Shown in pieces: positions 38,986 through 46,944 of a stretch of 64,000 bases of DNA (position 1 is its first letter; every line of letters begins with the position of its first letter). Position numbers and translations under genes: made by a program. Origin of the DNA: RI-153 sp041391225 (lineage in GTDB: Bacteria; Chloroflexota; Anaerolineae; Caldilineales; Caldilineaceae); the NCBI GenBank assembly GCA_041391225.1, contig JAWKOL010000027.1, forward strand, positions 1 through 64,000, written 5' to 3'. Below the pieces are notes generated by a model. That model saw only the letters and a program-made list of their open reading frames with translations, was not told where the DNA came from and made no database searches.

Positions 38986-39282
38986 ATGATGCGTTATGAG
39001 ATTATCCTGACGCCACAGGCAATCCAAGATATCAAGCGTCTTAGCGCCCGCGAACGGACGCTGGTTAGGAATGCCATTGAAACGCATCTGCGGTATGAAC
39101 CAAACAAAGTCAGCCGAAGCCGCATCAAACGATTGCGCAATCTGAAGCAGCCCCAGTATCGACTGAGCGTCGATGACTTCCGGGTATTTTACGACATTGA
39201 AGAAATGACTGTGGAAGTCCTGGCAGTAGTCTCCAAAGCAGCGGCCGAAGCTTGGTTGATGGCAAAGGGAGAAGGTCAATGA
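38986..39282 (+). CDS. RelE/ParE-superfamily toxin
   Basis: 98 residues. YEIILTPQAIQDIKRLSARE, IKRLRNLKQPQYRLSVDDFR and VFYDIEEMTVEVLAVVSK give the RelE/ParE beta-alpha fold with the basic RxLxxLKxPxYRLxVxDFRVxY signature. The family either cuts ribosome-bound mRNA (RelE) or inhibits gyrase (ParE). A second ATG at 38989 may be the real start. It overlaps the antitoxin start by ATGA. Confidence 0.85.
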   Translation: MMRYEIILTPQAIQDIKRLSARERTLVRNAIETHLRYEPNKVSRSRIKRLRNLKQPQYRLSVDDFRVFYDIEEMTVEVLAVVSKAAAEAWLMAKGEGQ

Positions 39283-39536
39283 AACAAATTACGCTGGCCG
39301 AAGCAGAACACAATTTGGCAGAATTCTTGAGACTAGCCAAAGATGAAGATATTGTCCTTATGCAGCAAGGGAGACCTATCGGCGTCCTCGTTGGATTTAC
39401 GGATGAGGACGACTGGTTTGAGTACCAGTTGGAGAACAACGAACAATTCTTACAACGAATCGCCGAAGCCCGCGCTGACTTGCGACTAGGGCGTGGCGCC
39501 CGTCTTGAGGATGTGAACTGGGAAGAAAATGGATAA
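39279..39536 (+). CDS. Phd/YefM-type antitoxin
   Basis: 85 residues. MKQITLAEAEHNLAEFLRLA then DIVLMQQGRPIGVLVGFTDE is the Phd/YefM N-terminal DNA-binding fold; the acidic C-terminus (DWFEYQLENNEQF...RLEDVNWEEN) would wrap the toxin. The toxin-first order reverses the usual antitoxin-first layout; translational coupling would link antitoxin output to toxin translation. Confidence 0.82.
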   Translation: MKQITLAEAEHNLAEFLRLAKDEDIVLMQQGRPIGVLVGFTDEDDWFEYQLENNEQFLQRIAEARADLRLGRGARLEDVNWEENG

Positions 39537-39597
39537 TTGCGAAGGCGCACAAAAGTAGACACCCCCGTCCACATTACTCCTGAGCAGGCACTCATTG

Positions 39598-39603
39598 TAT
39601 AAT
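39598..39603 (+). promoter_or_regulatory. -10 element, probably leaderless, before the YfhO gene
   Basis: TATAAT ends 8 bases before the ATG at 39612. No convincing -35. Same spacing as at 20498. Confidence 0.5.
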
Positions 39604-39611
39604 CCTTCTCC

Positions 39612-42036
39612 ATGACCACATGGATCTGGCTGGGCATCGGCTTACTCTGGTTGGGGACGATGACGCTTGCTGCGCGACGCGGCGACGAACGATGGCAAGA
39701 TTTGGGCGCAGGCGGTCTGCTTGCGCTTTTTGTTGTCGCCTTTTTCTGGCGCACAATCCGCGGAGACGTCTTCCAACCCGCGGACGGCGGCGATCTGGTC
39801 AGCTTCCTCTACCCCACCTATCGCTTCGCGGCGAGTGTGCTGCAAACGGGTCACCTGCCGCTGTGGAACCCCACACTTTATGGCGGCGCGCCCTTCATCG
39901 GTGATATTCAGGCGGGCTTCCTCTACCCGCCCAATCTCGTCCTCTTTTTGCTCAAACCCGACTTCCCGTACACGTGGATGCAGTGGATGGCCATCGGTCA
40001 CCTGTGGTGGGCCGGGTTGGGCGTCTACGTGCTGGGGCGGGCGCTGGGCTTTTCGCGACCGGCGTCTTTGCTGGCAGCGACGGCGTTCTCGCTCTCGGAT
40101 CCGCTCTTCATCCACCTGGGCAACCTGAATCTGATCGCGGTCCTCGCGTGGATCGGCTGGATCCTGGCCGCGTTTCACCTATCTATGATGCAGCGCAGCC
40201 TCTCCTGGGCCGCGGTGACGGCTGTCCTCTTTGCTGTGGCGAACTATGCCGAGCCGCGCAGAGTTCGTACTTTGTGGCGATGGCGGTGGGGATCTCGCGG
40301 TGGGTTGGGGACTGGGGACTGGGGACCAGGGACTGGGGTGGATCGTGTCGGGATTCTGAAATCGCTTAATCGCCCAATCGCTCAATCGCTGATCTCTTTG
40401 TTCACCGTTGCGCTGTTGACCTTCTTCCTCTCGGCGCCGATTCTGTTGCCGTCGCTGGAGATTATTCCGTGGACGGCGCGGGCCGAGTTCAATTATCAGG
40501 ACACGGTGGGCTTTTCGCTGGCCCCGGTGCCGGGGATCGTGGGGTTGCTGACGCCGGGTTTCTTCGGGCGAGGACCGGCGCTGCATTGGTCTTTGTGGGA
40601 TCGGGTGGAGTTGCCCTACGCCGGGGTGCCGGTGCTGCTGCTGGCTATCGGCGCGCTGCTGCTGCCCGCAGACGACCGCAAGTGGCGGCGTCTGCTGCCG
40701 TGGATCATGTTGGGCATCTTCGGCTTCGTGGTGGCGCTGGGGATCTACACGCCCGTCCACGGCTGGCTAACACAGATCGTCCCCGGCTTCGGCCAGTTCC
40801 GCGCCCCGGCGGGCCATCGTCCTCTTCACGCTGGCGCTGTCGATCCTGGCCGCGGCGGGCTTCGATACGCTGATAGCAGGTGGCAGGTCGCAGGTGGCAG
40901 AGTCGCAATCCGCAATCCGCAATCCGCAATTCGTATCCTTCCTCCGCTGGGGCGGCCTTTCACTCCTCGTGATCGTCCTCCCCGCCGTCTACGCCTCGCT
41001 GCTCTTCTTCCAAGAAGATTCGACGGCGTTTTTGCGCACGTCGTTGGCCGGGTTGGCGGTGACGATTGCCGTGGCGTCCTGGCTGGGGACGTGGCTGCTG
41101 GTTGCCTTGTGGCGCGGCAAGTTGTCCGCGACCGCGCTCGCCGTCCTCGTGATTGGCCTGCTGCTGGTGGAAGTTGCGTCCGCCGGATCATACACCGATG
41201 TGGCGGAAACCAATCCCGCCGCCAGCATTCAACACCCCGAGATCATCGACTTCCTCCAAAAAAACGGCGTGGCGTCGATATTCTCCAGTCCCCAATCCCC
41301 GGCCCCCGGTCCCCAATTCGCATCGACACGCAGACCGGCATCGAGGCGCACTGGCAGCCCGATACGGCGGCGCTGGTGGGGCTGGAAGACGTGGGCGGCG
41401 TGGTGAACCCGCTGATGTTGCGTCACTGGCAGGCGATGTGGAATTCGCTGGGCGGGCGCGACACCCGCCGCTATGACCTGCTCAACGTGCGCTACGTGAT
41501 CGTGGCCGACGGCACGCCGCTGCCCGAGCAGTTCGTCCTCGCCTTCGATGCGCCAGGACCACTGGCGGTGTACGAGAATCCGGATCCGTTGCCGCGTGCC
41601 TGGTTTGTGGATGGGGAGATTGGGGAACGGGGACTGGGGACTGGGGACTGGGGATCAGACGACGAATCGCCGATTCGCCTAATCGCTAATCTTTCAATCT
41701 CAGTCGCCATCGGTCAATGAAATCGTGGTGATCGGGCGATGCGGCGTCCGCGGGCTATTTTGTTTTCAGCGAAGTGTGGTATCCGGGCTGGCGGGCAACG
41801 GTCAACGGCGAGGGCGCGCTGGTGCCGCGTGGGGACGAGGCACTGCGGGCAGGGTTGCCCTCGCGAAGACGGGTGACGGTGCGCATGTGGTTTGCGCCGT
41901 CCTCGTGGCGGTGGGGTTGGCGCCGCTGGCGCTGGGCGTCGGATTGGGTTGGTGGTTGGGATCGTGGTGGGCGATCTTGTGCGCCAGCGTCGTCCCTGTC
42001 GCCGCCACCATTGCTGATGACCACCACGCGCTTTAG
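39612..42036 (+). CDS. YfhO-family membrane glycosyltransferase with several repeat insertions and frameshifts
   Basis: GT-C-type membrane protein, about 800 residues. FLYPTYRFAASVLQTGHLPL, NPTLYGGAPFIGDIQAGFLY and WMQWMAIGHLWWAGLGVY are the YfhO signature; about ten helices follow. After 41720 it resumes in another frame with YFVFSEVWYPGWRATVNGEG, the YfhO C-terminal domain, and then final helices to 42036. Repeat sequences are translated within it at 40306-40395, 40862-40935, 41275-41320 and 41632-41705, giving odd inserts such as GLGTGDWGPGTG and RVAIRNPQSAIR. In Firmicutes YfhO glycosylates lipoteichoic acid; here the acceptor is unknown. Several frame changes lie beside the repeats. Confidence 0.68.
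40306..40395. repeat. R7 plus R8 repeat words inside the YfhO gene
   Basis: GGGGACTGGGGACTGGGGACC (from 40306) followed by AATCGCTTAATCGCCCAATCG and CTCAATCGCTGATC words (40360-40395). They are in frame with the upstream coding and interrupt a membrane domain. Confidence 0.75.
40862..40935. repeat. GCAATCCGCAATCCGCAAT repeat inside the YfhO gene
   Basis: GGCAGGTCGCAGGTGGCAG then three ATCCGCA units ending at the AATTCG near 40930. Related to 15955-15995 in the minus-strand glycosyltransferase. Confidence 0.7.
41632..41705. repeat. R7 plus R8 repeat words near the 3' part of the YfhO gene
   Basis: Three ACTGGGG units (41640-41665) followed by CGATTCGCCTAATCGCTAATC (41676-41696). The original frame stops at 41720, just after the repeat. 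A facing R7 half (CCAGTCCCCAATCCCC) stands at 41284-41299. Confidence 0.75.
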
Positions 42037-42041
42037 GCTTG

Positions 42042-42524
42042 CTAGTCCATTCGGGCGAGCCAGGCGCGCATGTCCGCTTCGTGTTCTTCGTGGAAGTGAC
42101 CGAAGAATTCGGCGGCGTCGAAGGGATGTCCGTGCATCCAAGGCAGGCGATGGGCGTTTTCCACGGTTTCTTCGGACATCGCTTCGATGGCGGCAAGCAT
42201 CGTTTGAAAGACCTGGTGCGATTCCGCCAGTGCCTCGTCGACGGTGTACGTTCGCCGCGATTGATAGATCCACTCGTTGATCTCATCGTCATCTTGCAGG
42301 TGGCTGGGCCAGGGCGGCGCTGGTTCGGGCTGATCATCGACCAGGGCTTGGAGACGGGCCACCGTCCTGCGCCGCCAGCCGGTGATGTGGGTCACGATGT
42401 CTTTGATCGACCAGTCACCGGCCACGCCGGGGATGTCCATGCGCTCTGGGCCGATTTCGTCAAGTAGGGCCAGCCATTGTTGGTATTCTGCTTGTAGGCC
42501 ATGCAGTAGTTCCGCTTTGCTCAT
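42042..42524 (-). CDS. DinB-like / ClbS-DfsB four-helix protein
   Basis: 160 residues. LLHGLQAEYQQWLALLDEIG, GDWSIKDIVTHITGWRRRTV and HGHPFDAAEFFGHFHEEHEA show the four-helix bundle with the His-containing ISHxxxW-like and HxxxH-like positions of the ClbS/DfsB (DUF1706) and DinB families. Members include colibactin self-protection and thiol-transferase-like proteins; the function here is unknown. It converges on the YfhO gene with 5 bases between stops. Confidence 0.75.
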   Translation of the reverse strand: MSKAELLHGLQAEYQQWLALLDEIGPERMDIPGVAGDWSIKDIVTHITGWRRRTVARLQALVDDQPEPAPPWPSHLQDDDEINEWIYQSRRTYTVDEALAESHQVFQTMLAAIEAMSEETVENAHRLPWMHGHPFDAAEFFGHFHEEHEADMRAWLARMD

Positions 42525-42608
42525 TTTTCTCCTCGCTTTTGCTGTGCTTGCCAGGTTCTTCTATCGTCTTGCGTCAGGTTGGTTCGTACGGAGATGCCTC
42601 GTCGAGTT

Positions 42609-42672
42609 AGTGCCTGGCACGGGTCACGAGATCTCACGTTCATGGATCTGATGCTGCCCCGTGCCAGACACT
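42609..42672. repeat. Hairpin AGTGCCTGGCACGGG
   Basis: AGTGCCTGGCACGGG (42609-42623) pairs with CCCGTGCCAGACACT (42658-42672), one mismatch. It lies 20 bases after the GH3 stop on the minus strand and may terminate that gene. Confidence 0.75.
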
Positions 42673-42691
42673 GACGGGTCCTCACGCAAAC

Positions 42692-44329
42692 TTACGCCAA
42701 CGGCTGAATCGTCACCTTCGGCAGCCGCACAGGACAGTCCCCCATCGCCTCGATTTCACCCAGCCACACCTTGACGGCGGCGCGCTGTGACACGGCGCTG
42801 TTGCCGTAGGCGGCGAGCAGGTTGGGCAGGTGCGGCATTTCGTGCAGCACGTAGGGGTTGCCGAAGCTCGTCACGTAGACGTGCGGATGGTCGGCCCACA
42901 GCCAGCGCCATGCCCAATGCCCCAGGTGACCCACCAGGTTGCGCACCGTCCCCATGAGCATGTAGGGCAGCGCAAACAGGTTGAGGAAGACGGCGTCATA
43001 CTCGGCGGCCTTGGCCAGCAGCTCGTCGTCCTCGGGGTTGAGCAGATGATCGACCACGAAGCCATGCTGACGCAATTCCTCGTCGAAGGCGGCGAGATCG
43101 ACGATGGGCATGAACTTGTTGAACGGACTCATCTGCCCAATCGTCACGGTGAGGACGCGACTGCCCGGCGCAAGTTGCACCGGCGGGCGGCCGTCACCGC
43201 GCAGGACGGTGATGCTCTTATCGGCCATTTCCTGGGCTGCGGACCGGTACGATTGAACGTCCGCTTCGGATGGTTTGGGGCCGAAGGGATCGACGTGCAG
43301 GTTGAGGCGGGCTTTCATCGTGAGCACACGGCGGGCAGCGGCGCGCACACGCTCTTCGGAGAGGACGCCGTCCTTCACGGCCTGCAACATGCGCTCGTAG
43401 TCTTGGAGCGTTTCGGGGAAGAGGTAGATGTCGATGCCCGACTTGATGCTCTGCACGGCGCGTTCGGCGCTGTGTACGCGCGACGTCAGCCCGATCATGC
43501 CCGACGCGTCAGAGATGATCAGCCCGTCGAAGCCCAACTCGACGCGCAGCAGATCGTTGAGCAGTTTGGGGCTGAGTGTGGCAGGCGGCGCGTCTTCGGG
43601 GTTCTCGGTGTAGCCCTGGTAGTCGGGCAAGGAGATGTGGCCGGGCATCACGCACAGCACCCCGGCGTCGATGGCGGCGCGCCAGACGCGGCCGTAGGTC
43701 TCTTGCCATTGGGCGAAGGGCAGACTGTTGACCGTGGTGGACAGGTGCTGATCGCGATCGTCAACGCCGTCGCCGGGGAAGTGCTTGGCGGTGGCGGCGA
43801 AGCGCCCATCGGCCTGCAAACCCTCGATGAATGCCGTGGACAGGCGGATCACCCGATCCGGCTCGTCGCTGATGGCGCGGACGTTGGTGATGGGGTTGTT
43901 GAAGTTGTAGTTCAGATCGATGACAGGCGAGAAGGTCCAATGCATACCGGCGTAGCGGGCTTCGGCGGCGGTGGCCTGGCCCATGATCGTCATCAGGTCC
44001 ACGTCATCGGCGGCGCCGGCGGCCATCATCCACGGGAATTCGGTGCCGTCGGTGAGGGCGACGGCGCCGTGTTCCAGGTCGCCGGCGGCGAGGATCGGCA
44101 CGTTGGCGGCGTCTTGCAGAATGTGCATCCGCTCGCGCAGGTCCGCGGTGGAGGTGCCGCGCACGGTCAACGCGCCCAGGGGGATCTTCTTGAGCAGATC
44201 CAGCCAGTCTTCGGTGCTGGCGCGCGGACTGGTGGGACACAGCAATTGTCCTAGACATTCGGGCAGCGTCATCGCGTCCAGGGTCTTGTCGACCCATTTT
44301 TGTTGTTCGGCGGTGAGAGGGGTCTGCAT
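42692..44329 (-). CDS. Glycoside hydrolase family 3, beta-N-acetylhexosaminidase (NagZ) type
   Basis: 545 residues, intact. The N-terminal barrel has LPECLGQLLCPT, ILAAGDLEHGAVALTDGTEF, FSPVIDLNYNFNNPITNVRA, FAATAKHFPGDGVDDRDQHL (KH substrate motif plus the Asp-x-x-His loop that NagZ-type enzymes use as general acid) and GLIISDASGMIGL (Asp nucleophile). The C-terminal domain is alpha/beta without an obvious catalytic role. Likely releases N-acetylglucosamine from peptidoglycan or chitin fragments; no signal peptide, so cytoplasmic. ATG 44329 is chosen because farther upstream is repeat sequence. Confidence 0.82.
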   Translation of the reverse strand: MQTPLTAEQQKWVDKTLDAMTLPECLGQLLCPTSPRASTEDWLDLLKKIPLGALTVRGTSTADLRERMHILQDAANVPILAAGDLEHGAVALTDGTEFPWMMAAGAADDVDLMTIMGQATAAEARYAGMHWTFSPVIDLNYNFNNPITNVRAISDEPDRVIRLSTAFIEGLQADGRFAATAKHFPGDGVDDRDQHLSTTVNSLPFAQWQETYGRVWRAAIDAGVLCVMPGHISLPDYQGYTENPEDAPPATLSPKLLNDLLRVELGFDGLIISDASGMIGLTSRVHSAERAVQSIKSGIDIYLFPETLQDYERMLQAVKDGVLSEERVRAAARRVLTMKARLNLHVDPFGPKPSEADVQSYRSAAQEMADKSITVLRGDGRPPVQLAPGSRVLTVTIGQMSPFNKFMPIVDLAAFDEELRQHGFVVDHLLNPEDDELLAKAAEYDAVFLNLFALPYMLMGTVRNLVGHLGHWAWRWLWADHPHVYVTSFGNPYVLHEMPHLPNLLAAYGNSAVSQRAAVKVWLGEIEAMGDCPVRLPKVTIQPLA

Positions 44330-44372
44330 TGGGCTAGATCCATTTCTGTGGGATTTGGGTGTTTTGGGGTCT

Positions 44373-44567
44373 GCGTAGTGCGTGTACCGGTTGAGCGTGT
44401 AATTTCTGTATTGGCAAAGACCGTTGGCCGCCTGCGTTTTGTTGTGGACACGGATTGGGAGAAACACGGATAGAAAAATCTGTGTTTTTCTTCCATCCGT
44501 GTCCACAGGAGAACGCACCAATACAAGTTCAACGTCTCCACCGGTACACGCTCCACGACACTACGCA
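44373..44567. repeat. Nested palindromes: R4 outside, R5 (44443-44507) inside
   Basis: Outer arms GCGTAGTGCGTGTACCGG (44373-44390) and CCGGTACACGCTCCACGACAC (from 44541). The inner R5 hairpin 44443-44507 has TGTGGACACGGAT and ATCCGTGTCCACA ends. R4 alone occurs at 25513-25640 with the same ATTTCTGTATTGG interior, so R5 seems to have inserted into an R4 copy. Confidence 0.85.
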
Positions 44568-44577
44568 CCCCAAATTC

Positions 44578-45000
44578 CTACCCATTCGTCAATTTCGGAT
44601 GTCTGCGCTGAATCTCGGCCAACAGCAACCGCATGCCCAGCGACAAATAGGTGTCCAGATAATCTTCGTCGATATCGTCCAGAGAACGCAAGACGAGCAG
44701 CCTGTTTTTGTGCAGCGGCAGCGCGCCGCAGGCGTCTTCGAAGCGGTCGATGTCCTCTCTGGGGTGGGCGTCCTCGTGTTCGAGGAACTTGCTGAATTCC
44801 AGCAGCAGGCTGACACCCTTGGGGAACGGAATCAGGCCGATGATGCGGATCCCATGCCATTGCAGCCGAAAATCAGGCCGCCCATAGTTGACGGTCAACC
44901 CCACCACCGGTTCCAGATCCGGCAGGGCCAGGAACAGGATCTTCTCGCGCAGCCACACGTAGATGTCGTAGAAGCGATAGGATGGGCCGACTTCTTGCAT
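44578..45000 (-). CDS. Hypothetical protein (140 aa)
   Basis: From ATG 45000 (a TTG at 45015 adds five residues). MQEVGPSYRFYDIYVWLREK, VVGLTVNYGRPDFRLQWHGI and KNRLLVLRSLDDIDEDYLDT; mixed alpha/beta, soluble, no family recognised. Same strand as the two small genes that follow it upstream (45020-45920); the three could form an operon with the GH3 gene downstream. Confidence 0.55.
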   Translation of the reverse strand: MQEVGPSYRFYDIYVWLREKILFLALPDLEPVVGLTVNYGRPDFRLQWHGIRIIGLIPFPKGVSLLLEFSKFLEHEDAHPREDIDRFEDACGALPLHKNRLLVLRSLDDIDEDYLDTYLSLGMRLLLAEIQRRHPKLTNG

Positions 45001-45019
45001 GGTGTACTGCCCCAATCTC

Positions 45020-45406
45020 TCAATCGCCTAATCGCTCAATCACCCAAGGCGCAGTCGCCGTGCCCTGATGAAAGCGGATCTGCCAGCAGCCGGAAACATT
45101 GACCCAGAGCGACGAGCGTAGCGTATGACGGGTGCAGTTGCCGTCCGCGCCTTCGTGGGCGGATCTGTAGCGCAGCAACGCCACGTTCGGCCCCAACTCT
45201 GTGACGACGAAATCCTGCACCCAGATCGTGGGTGGGTCTTCCACAGGCAGTTGCGCCAGAATGTCCTGTTTGGTATAGAGCGCGCCGGAGCGGCCGATTT
45301 CCTCGAAGTCCTCGTGCAGCAGGGCGTCTAGCTTTTGACGGTCCGCGCGCGTGGCGGGTTGGTGCAGTTCGATTTCCAGGCCGCGCAATGTTTCGAGCAG
45401 ATCCAC
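45020..45406 (-). CDS. DUF4440/SnoaL-like (NTF2-fold) protein
   Basis: About 129 residues from GTG 45406, which follows the upstream stop by one base. LDALLHEDFEEIGRSGALYT, QDFVVTELGPNVALLRYRSA and SSLWVNVSGCWQIRFHQGT give the cone-shaped NTF2 fold of DUF4440. No catalytic assignment. The last seven residues (VIERLGD) and the stop are encoded by an R8 repeat (45013-45053). Confidence 0.72.
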   Translation of the reverse strand: MDLLETLRGLEIELHQPATRADRQKLDALLHEDFEEIGRSGALYTKQDILAQLPVEDPPTIWVQDFVVTELGPNVALLRYRSAHEGADGNCTRHTLRSSLWVNVSGCWQIRFHQGTATAPWVIERLGD

Positions 45407-45407
45407 G

Positions 45408-45920
45408 TCATTTACCGTCTTTCCAGGCGCGCCCCAAGAAGCGTCCTTCGTTGCCGACAAGGACATGCAATGCCAGGTCCACATTGCGCTGCCGCGCCTC
45501 GTCCGATTTAAGACGGTCGAGGTAGCGCAGGATCTCCTTCTGACGGCTGGGGAGCAACGCTTCCCAGGATCGCAGTGCGTCGGGGTTTTGGGTGAGCGGC
45601 GTGTAAAACCAATCCGGCATCGGGTGCATGGGACCCGGCGTGTAGGTCTCGTCGAAGCAGACCGTCACATCCACCACATCGCCCACTTTCGTGCTAGATG
45701 CGGCGCGCACCGTCCCATCCAGGTAGAGGTAGAAGCTGCCATCACCTACGGGCATCATGTTGATACGCCATGCGGGATCGGGCAGCCCGTTGACCTGGGC
45801 GAAGACCGGCATCGGCTTGCGCCAGTCGGGAATCAGCCGTTGCGCCTGCTCCGCCGTCACCAGAACATACGGATTGACGCCGAGAATTTCGATGGTTGCC
45901 GTGAAGCATAGTGTTTCCAA
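45408..45920 (-). CDS. YdeI/OmpD-associated-family protein with DUF1905 domain
   Basis: 170 residues. The N-terminal DUF1905 beta barrel (LCFTATIEILGVNPYVLV, MMPVGDGSFYLYLDGTVRAA, VGDVVDVTVCFDE) is followed by the OmdA helical motif (LPSRQKEILRYLDRLKSDEA). This architecture is known from YdeI-like bacteriocin-protection proteins; the function in this phylum is unknown. Confidence 0.75.
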   Translation of the reverse strand: METLCFTATIEILGVNPYVLVTAEQAQRLIPDWRKPMPVFAQVNGLPDPAWRINMMPVGDGSFYLYLDGTVRAASSTKVGDVVDVTVCFDETYTPGPMHPMPDWFYTPLTQNPDALRSWEALLPSRQKEILRYLDRLKSDEARQRNVDLALHVLVGNEGRFLGRAWKDGK

Positions 45921-45977
45921 GTTTCACTCCGAACGCGACAGTTCGCAAATGGGTGTAATTCAAGTTGGGAGCAGGCT

Positions 45978-46056
45978 AAGTGCCGGGGACTTTTCGTTGC
46001 AGCGAGGCGGGGCGTTCTCTCTTGTCGCCACGTCCAAAGTGAAGTCCCCGGCACTT
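45978..46056. mobile_element. 79 bp MITE-like element, family R3, copy 1
   Basis: Perfect 15 bp terminal inverted repeats AAGTGCCGGGGACTT (45978-45992) and AAGTCCCCGGCACTT (46042-46056). Copy 2 at 57573-57651 is also exactly 79 bp, in the opposite orientation, and about 86% identical by my count (11 differences). No target duplication is evident. Confidence 0.85.
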
Positions 46057-46096
46057 TCGCCCCAAGATTAAATTGCACCCTTCGCAAATGTAGGCA

Positions 46097-46153
46097 TTGA
46101 CAAAAGTCAGCGCAAATGATATACATATGTACGCCAACATACATATGTATATC
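46097..46153 (+). promoter_or_regulatory. Promoter with palindromic operator for the GGDEF/RHH gene
   Basis: TTGACA (46097-46102), 17-base spacer, TATACA (46120-46125): a near-consensus promoter. A perfect 14 bp inverted repeat GATATACATATGTA / TACATATGTATATC (46118-46131, 46140-46153) overlaps the -10, and each arm itself holds the palindrome TACATATGTA. Two such sites spaced 21 bases centre to centre fit cooperative binding of two dimers, as ribbon-helix-helix repressors do. Confidence 0.75.
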
Positions 46154-46173
46154 GCGAGAATACAGAGGAACAC

Positions 46174-46849
46174 TATGACACGCCCAGCCACTTTTGAACT
46201 GGCCACCACCGATTCCCTGACCGGTCTGCTCTCGGCAGATTACTTCCGCTATCTGCTGCGCGAGCAAGTCTTCCCTGAAATGCGCCAACGTGATGAATCC
46301 CTGAGCGTCTTCCTGCTCGATCTCGACAACTTTCAGGAACTCAACGAACAACACGGTCGTGAATGCGGCGATCAGGCGTTGCAAGCTGTCAGTAGCATTC
46401 TACAAGAAATCGCACCCGACAACGCCCTGCTCGTCCGCTACAGCGGGGATGAGTTCGGCGGCGCTTTCCCCGAGATGCGCATCGACGACGCCTTTTCGCT
46501 GCTCGAAGAGGTCCGTCGCCGCGTCGTCGCTCTGGCTGTCCCCTGCGTTGAGGACGTACACCTCACCTGTTCCATCGGGTTGGCCGGTTTCCCCAACCAT
46601 GCCCGCGACGAAGTTGAACTGGTGCGTCACGCCGACGAAGCGGTCTATGCAGCCAAGATTGGCGGGCGCAACAAGGTGGCCCTTCCCATGGCCGACAGTC
46701 GAATGGTCACCAAAACCAGTTACTACACGCAGACCCAGCTCGGGCGTCTCTCTGAACTGGCCAAAAGTGTCAAACGCAACGAAGCTACGATTCTGCGCGA
46801 AGCGCTTGATGATGTACTCAAGAAGTACAATGATCGGTTGAAGGCATGA
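46174..46849 (+). CDS. Diguanylate-cyclase (GGDEF) domain fused to a probable ribbon-helix-helix DNA-binding domain
   Basis: 224 residues. The GGDEF domain (about 10-170) has DSLTGLLSADYFRYLL, FLLDLDNFQELNEQHGRECG and the signature RYSGDEF, an SGDEF variant still compatible with cyclase activity; the RxxD inhibitory site is replaced by PDNA. The last 45 residues (MVTKTSYYTQTQLGRLSELA, KRNEATILREALDDVLKKY) have the strand-helix-helix pattern of CopG/RHH regulators. No sensor domain and no membrane segment. The strong palindromic operator just upstream suggests autoregulation. The fold of the tail is my pattern call, not a search result. Confidence 0.75.
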
Positions 46850-46857
46850 AACGGCAT

Positions 46858-46943
46858 GAATGAAGATTGAAGATTTGGTAGCGCAGTTATCTCGACGAAA
46901 GCATGTCCACTGTTGAGAAAGACACGCTACCCAATCTTCATTC
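46858..46943. terminator. Long hairpin between convergent genes
   Basis: GAATGAAGATTG (46858-46869) then GATTTGGTAGCG pair with CGCTACCCAATCTTCATTC (to 46943). It fills the 95-base gap between the GGDEF and SDR genes and ends 2 bases from the SDR stop. Confidence 0.75.
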
Positions 46944-46944
46944 T

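Noticed and set aside
42830..44254. 474-codon open frame antisense to the GH3 gene
   Set aside because: Shadow of an intact GH3 gene with all catalytic motifs; no ribosome site.
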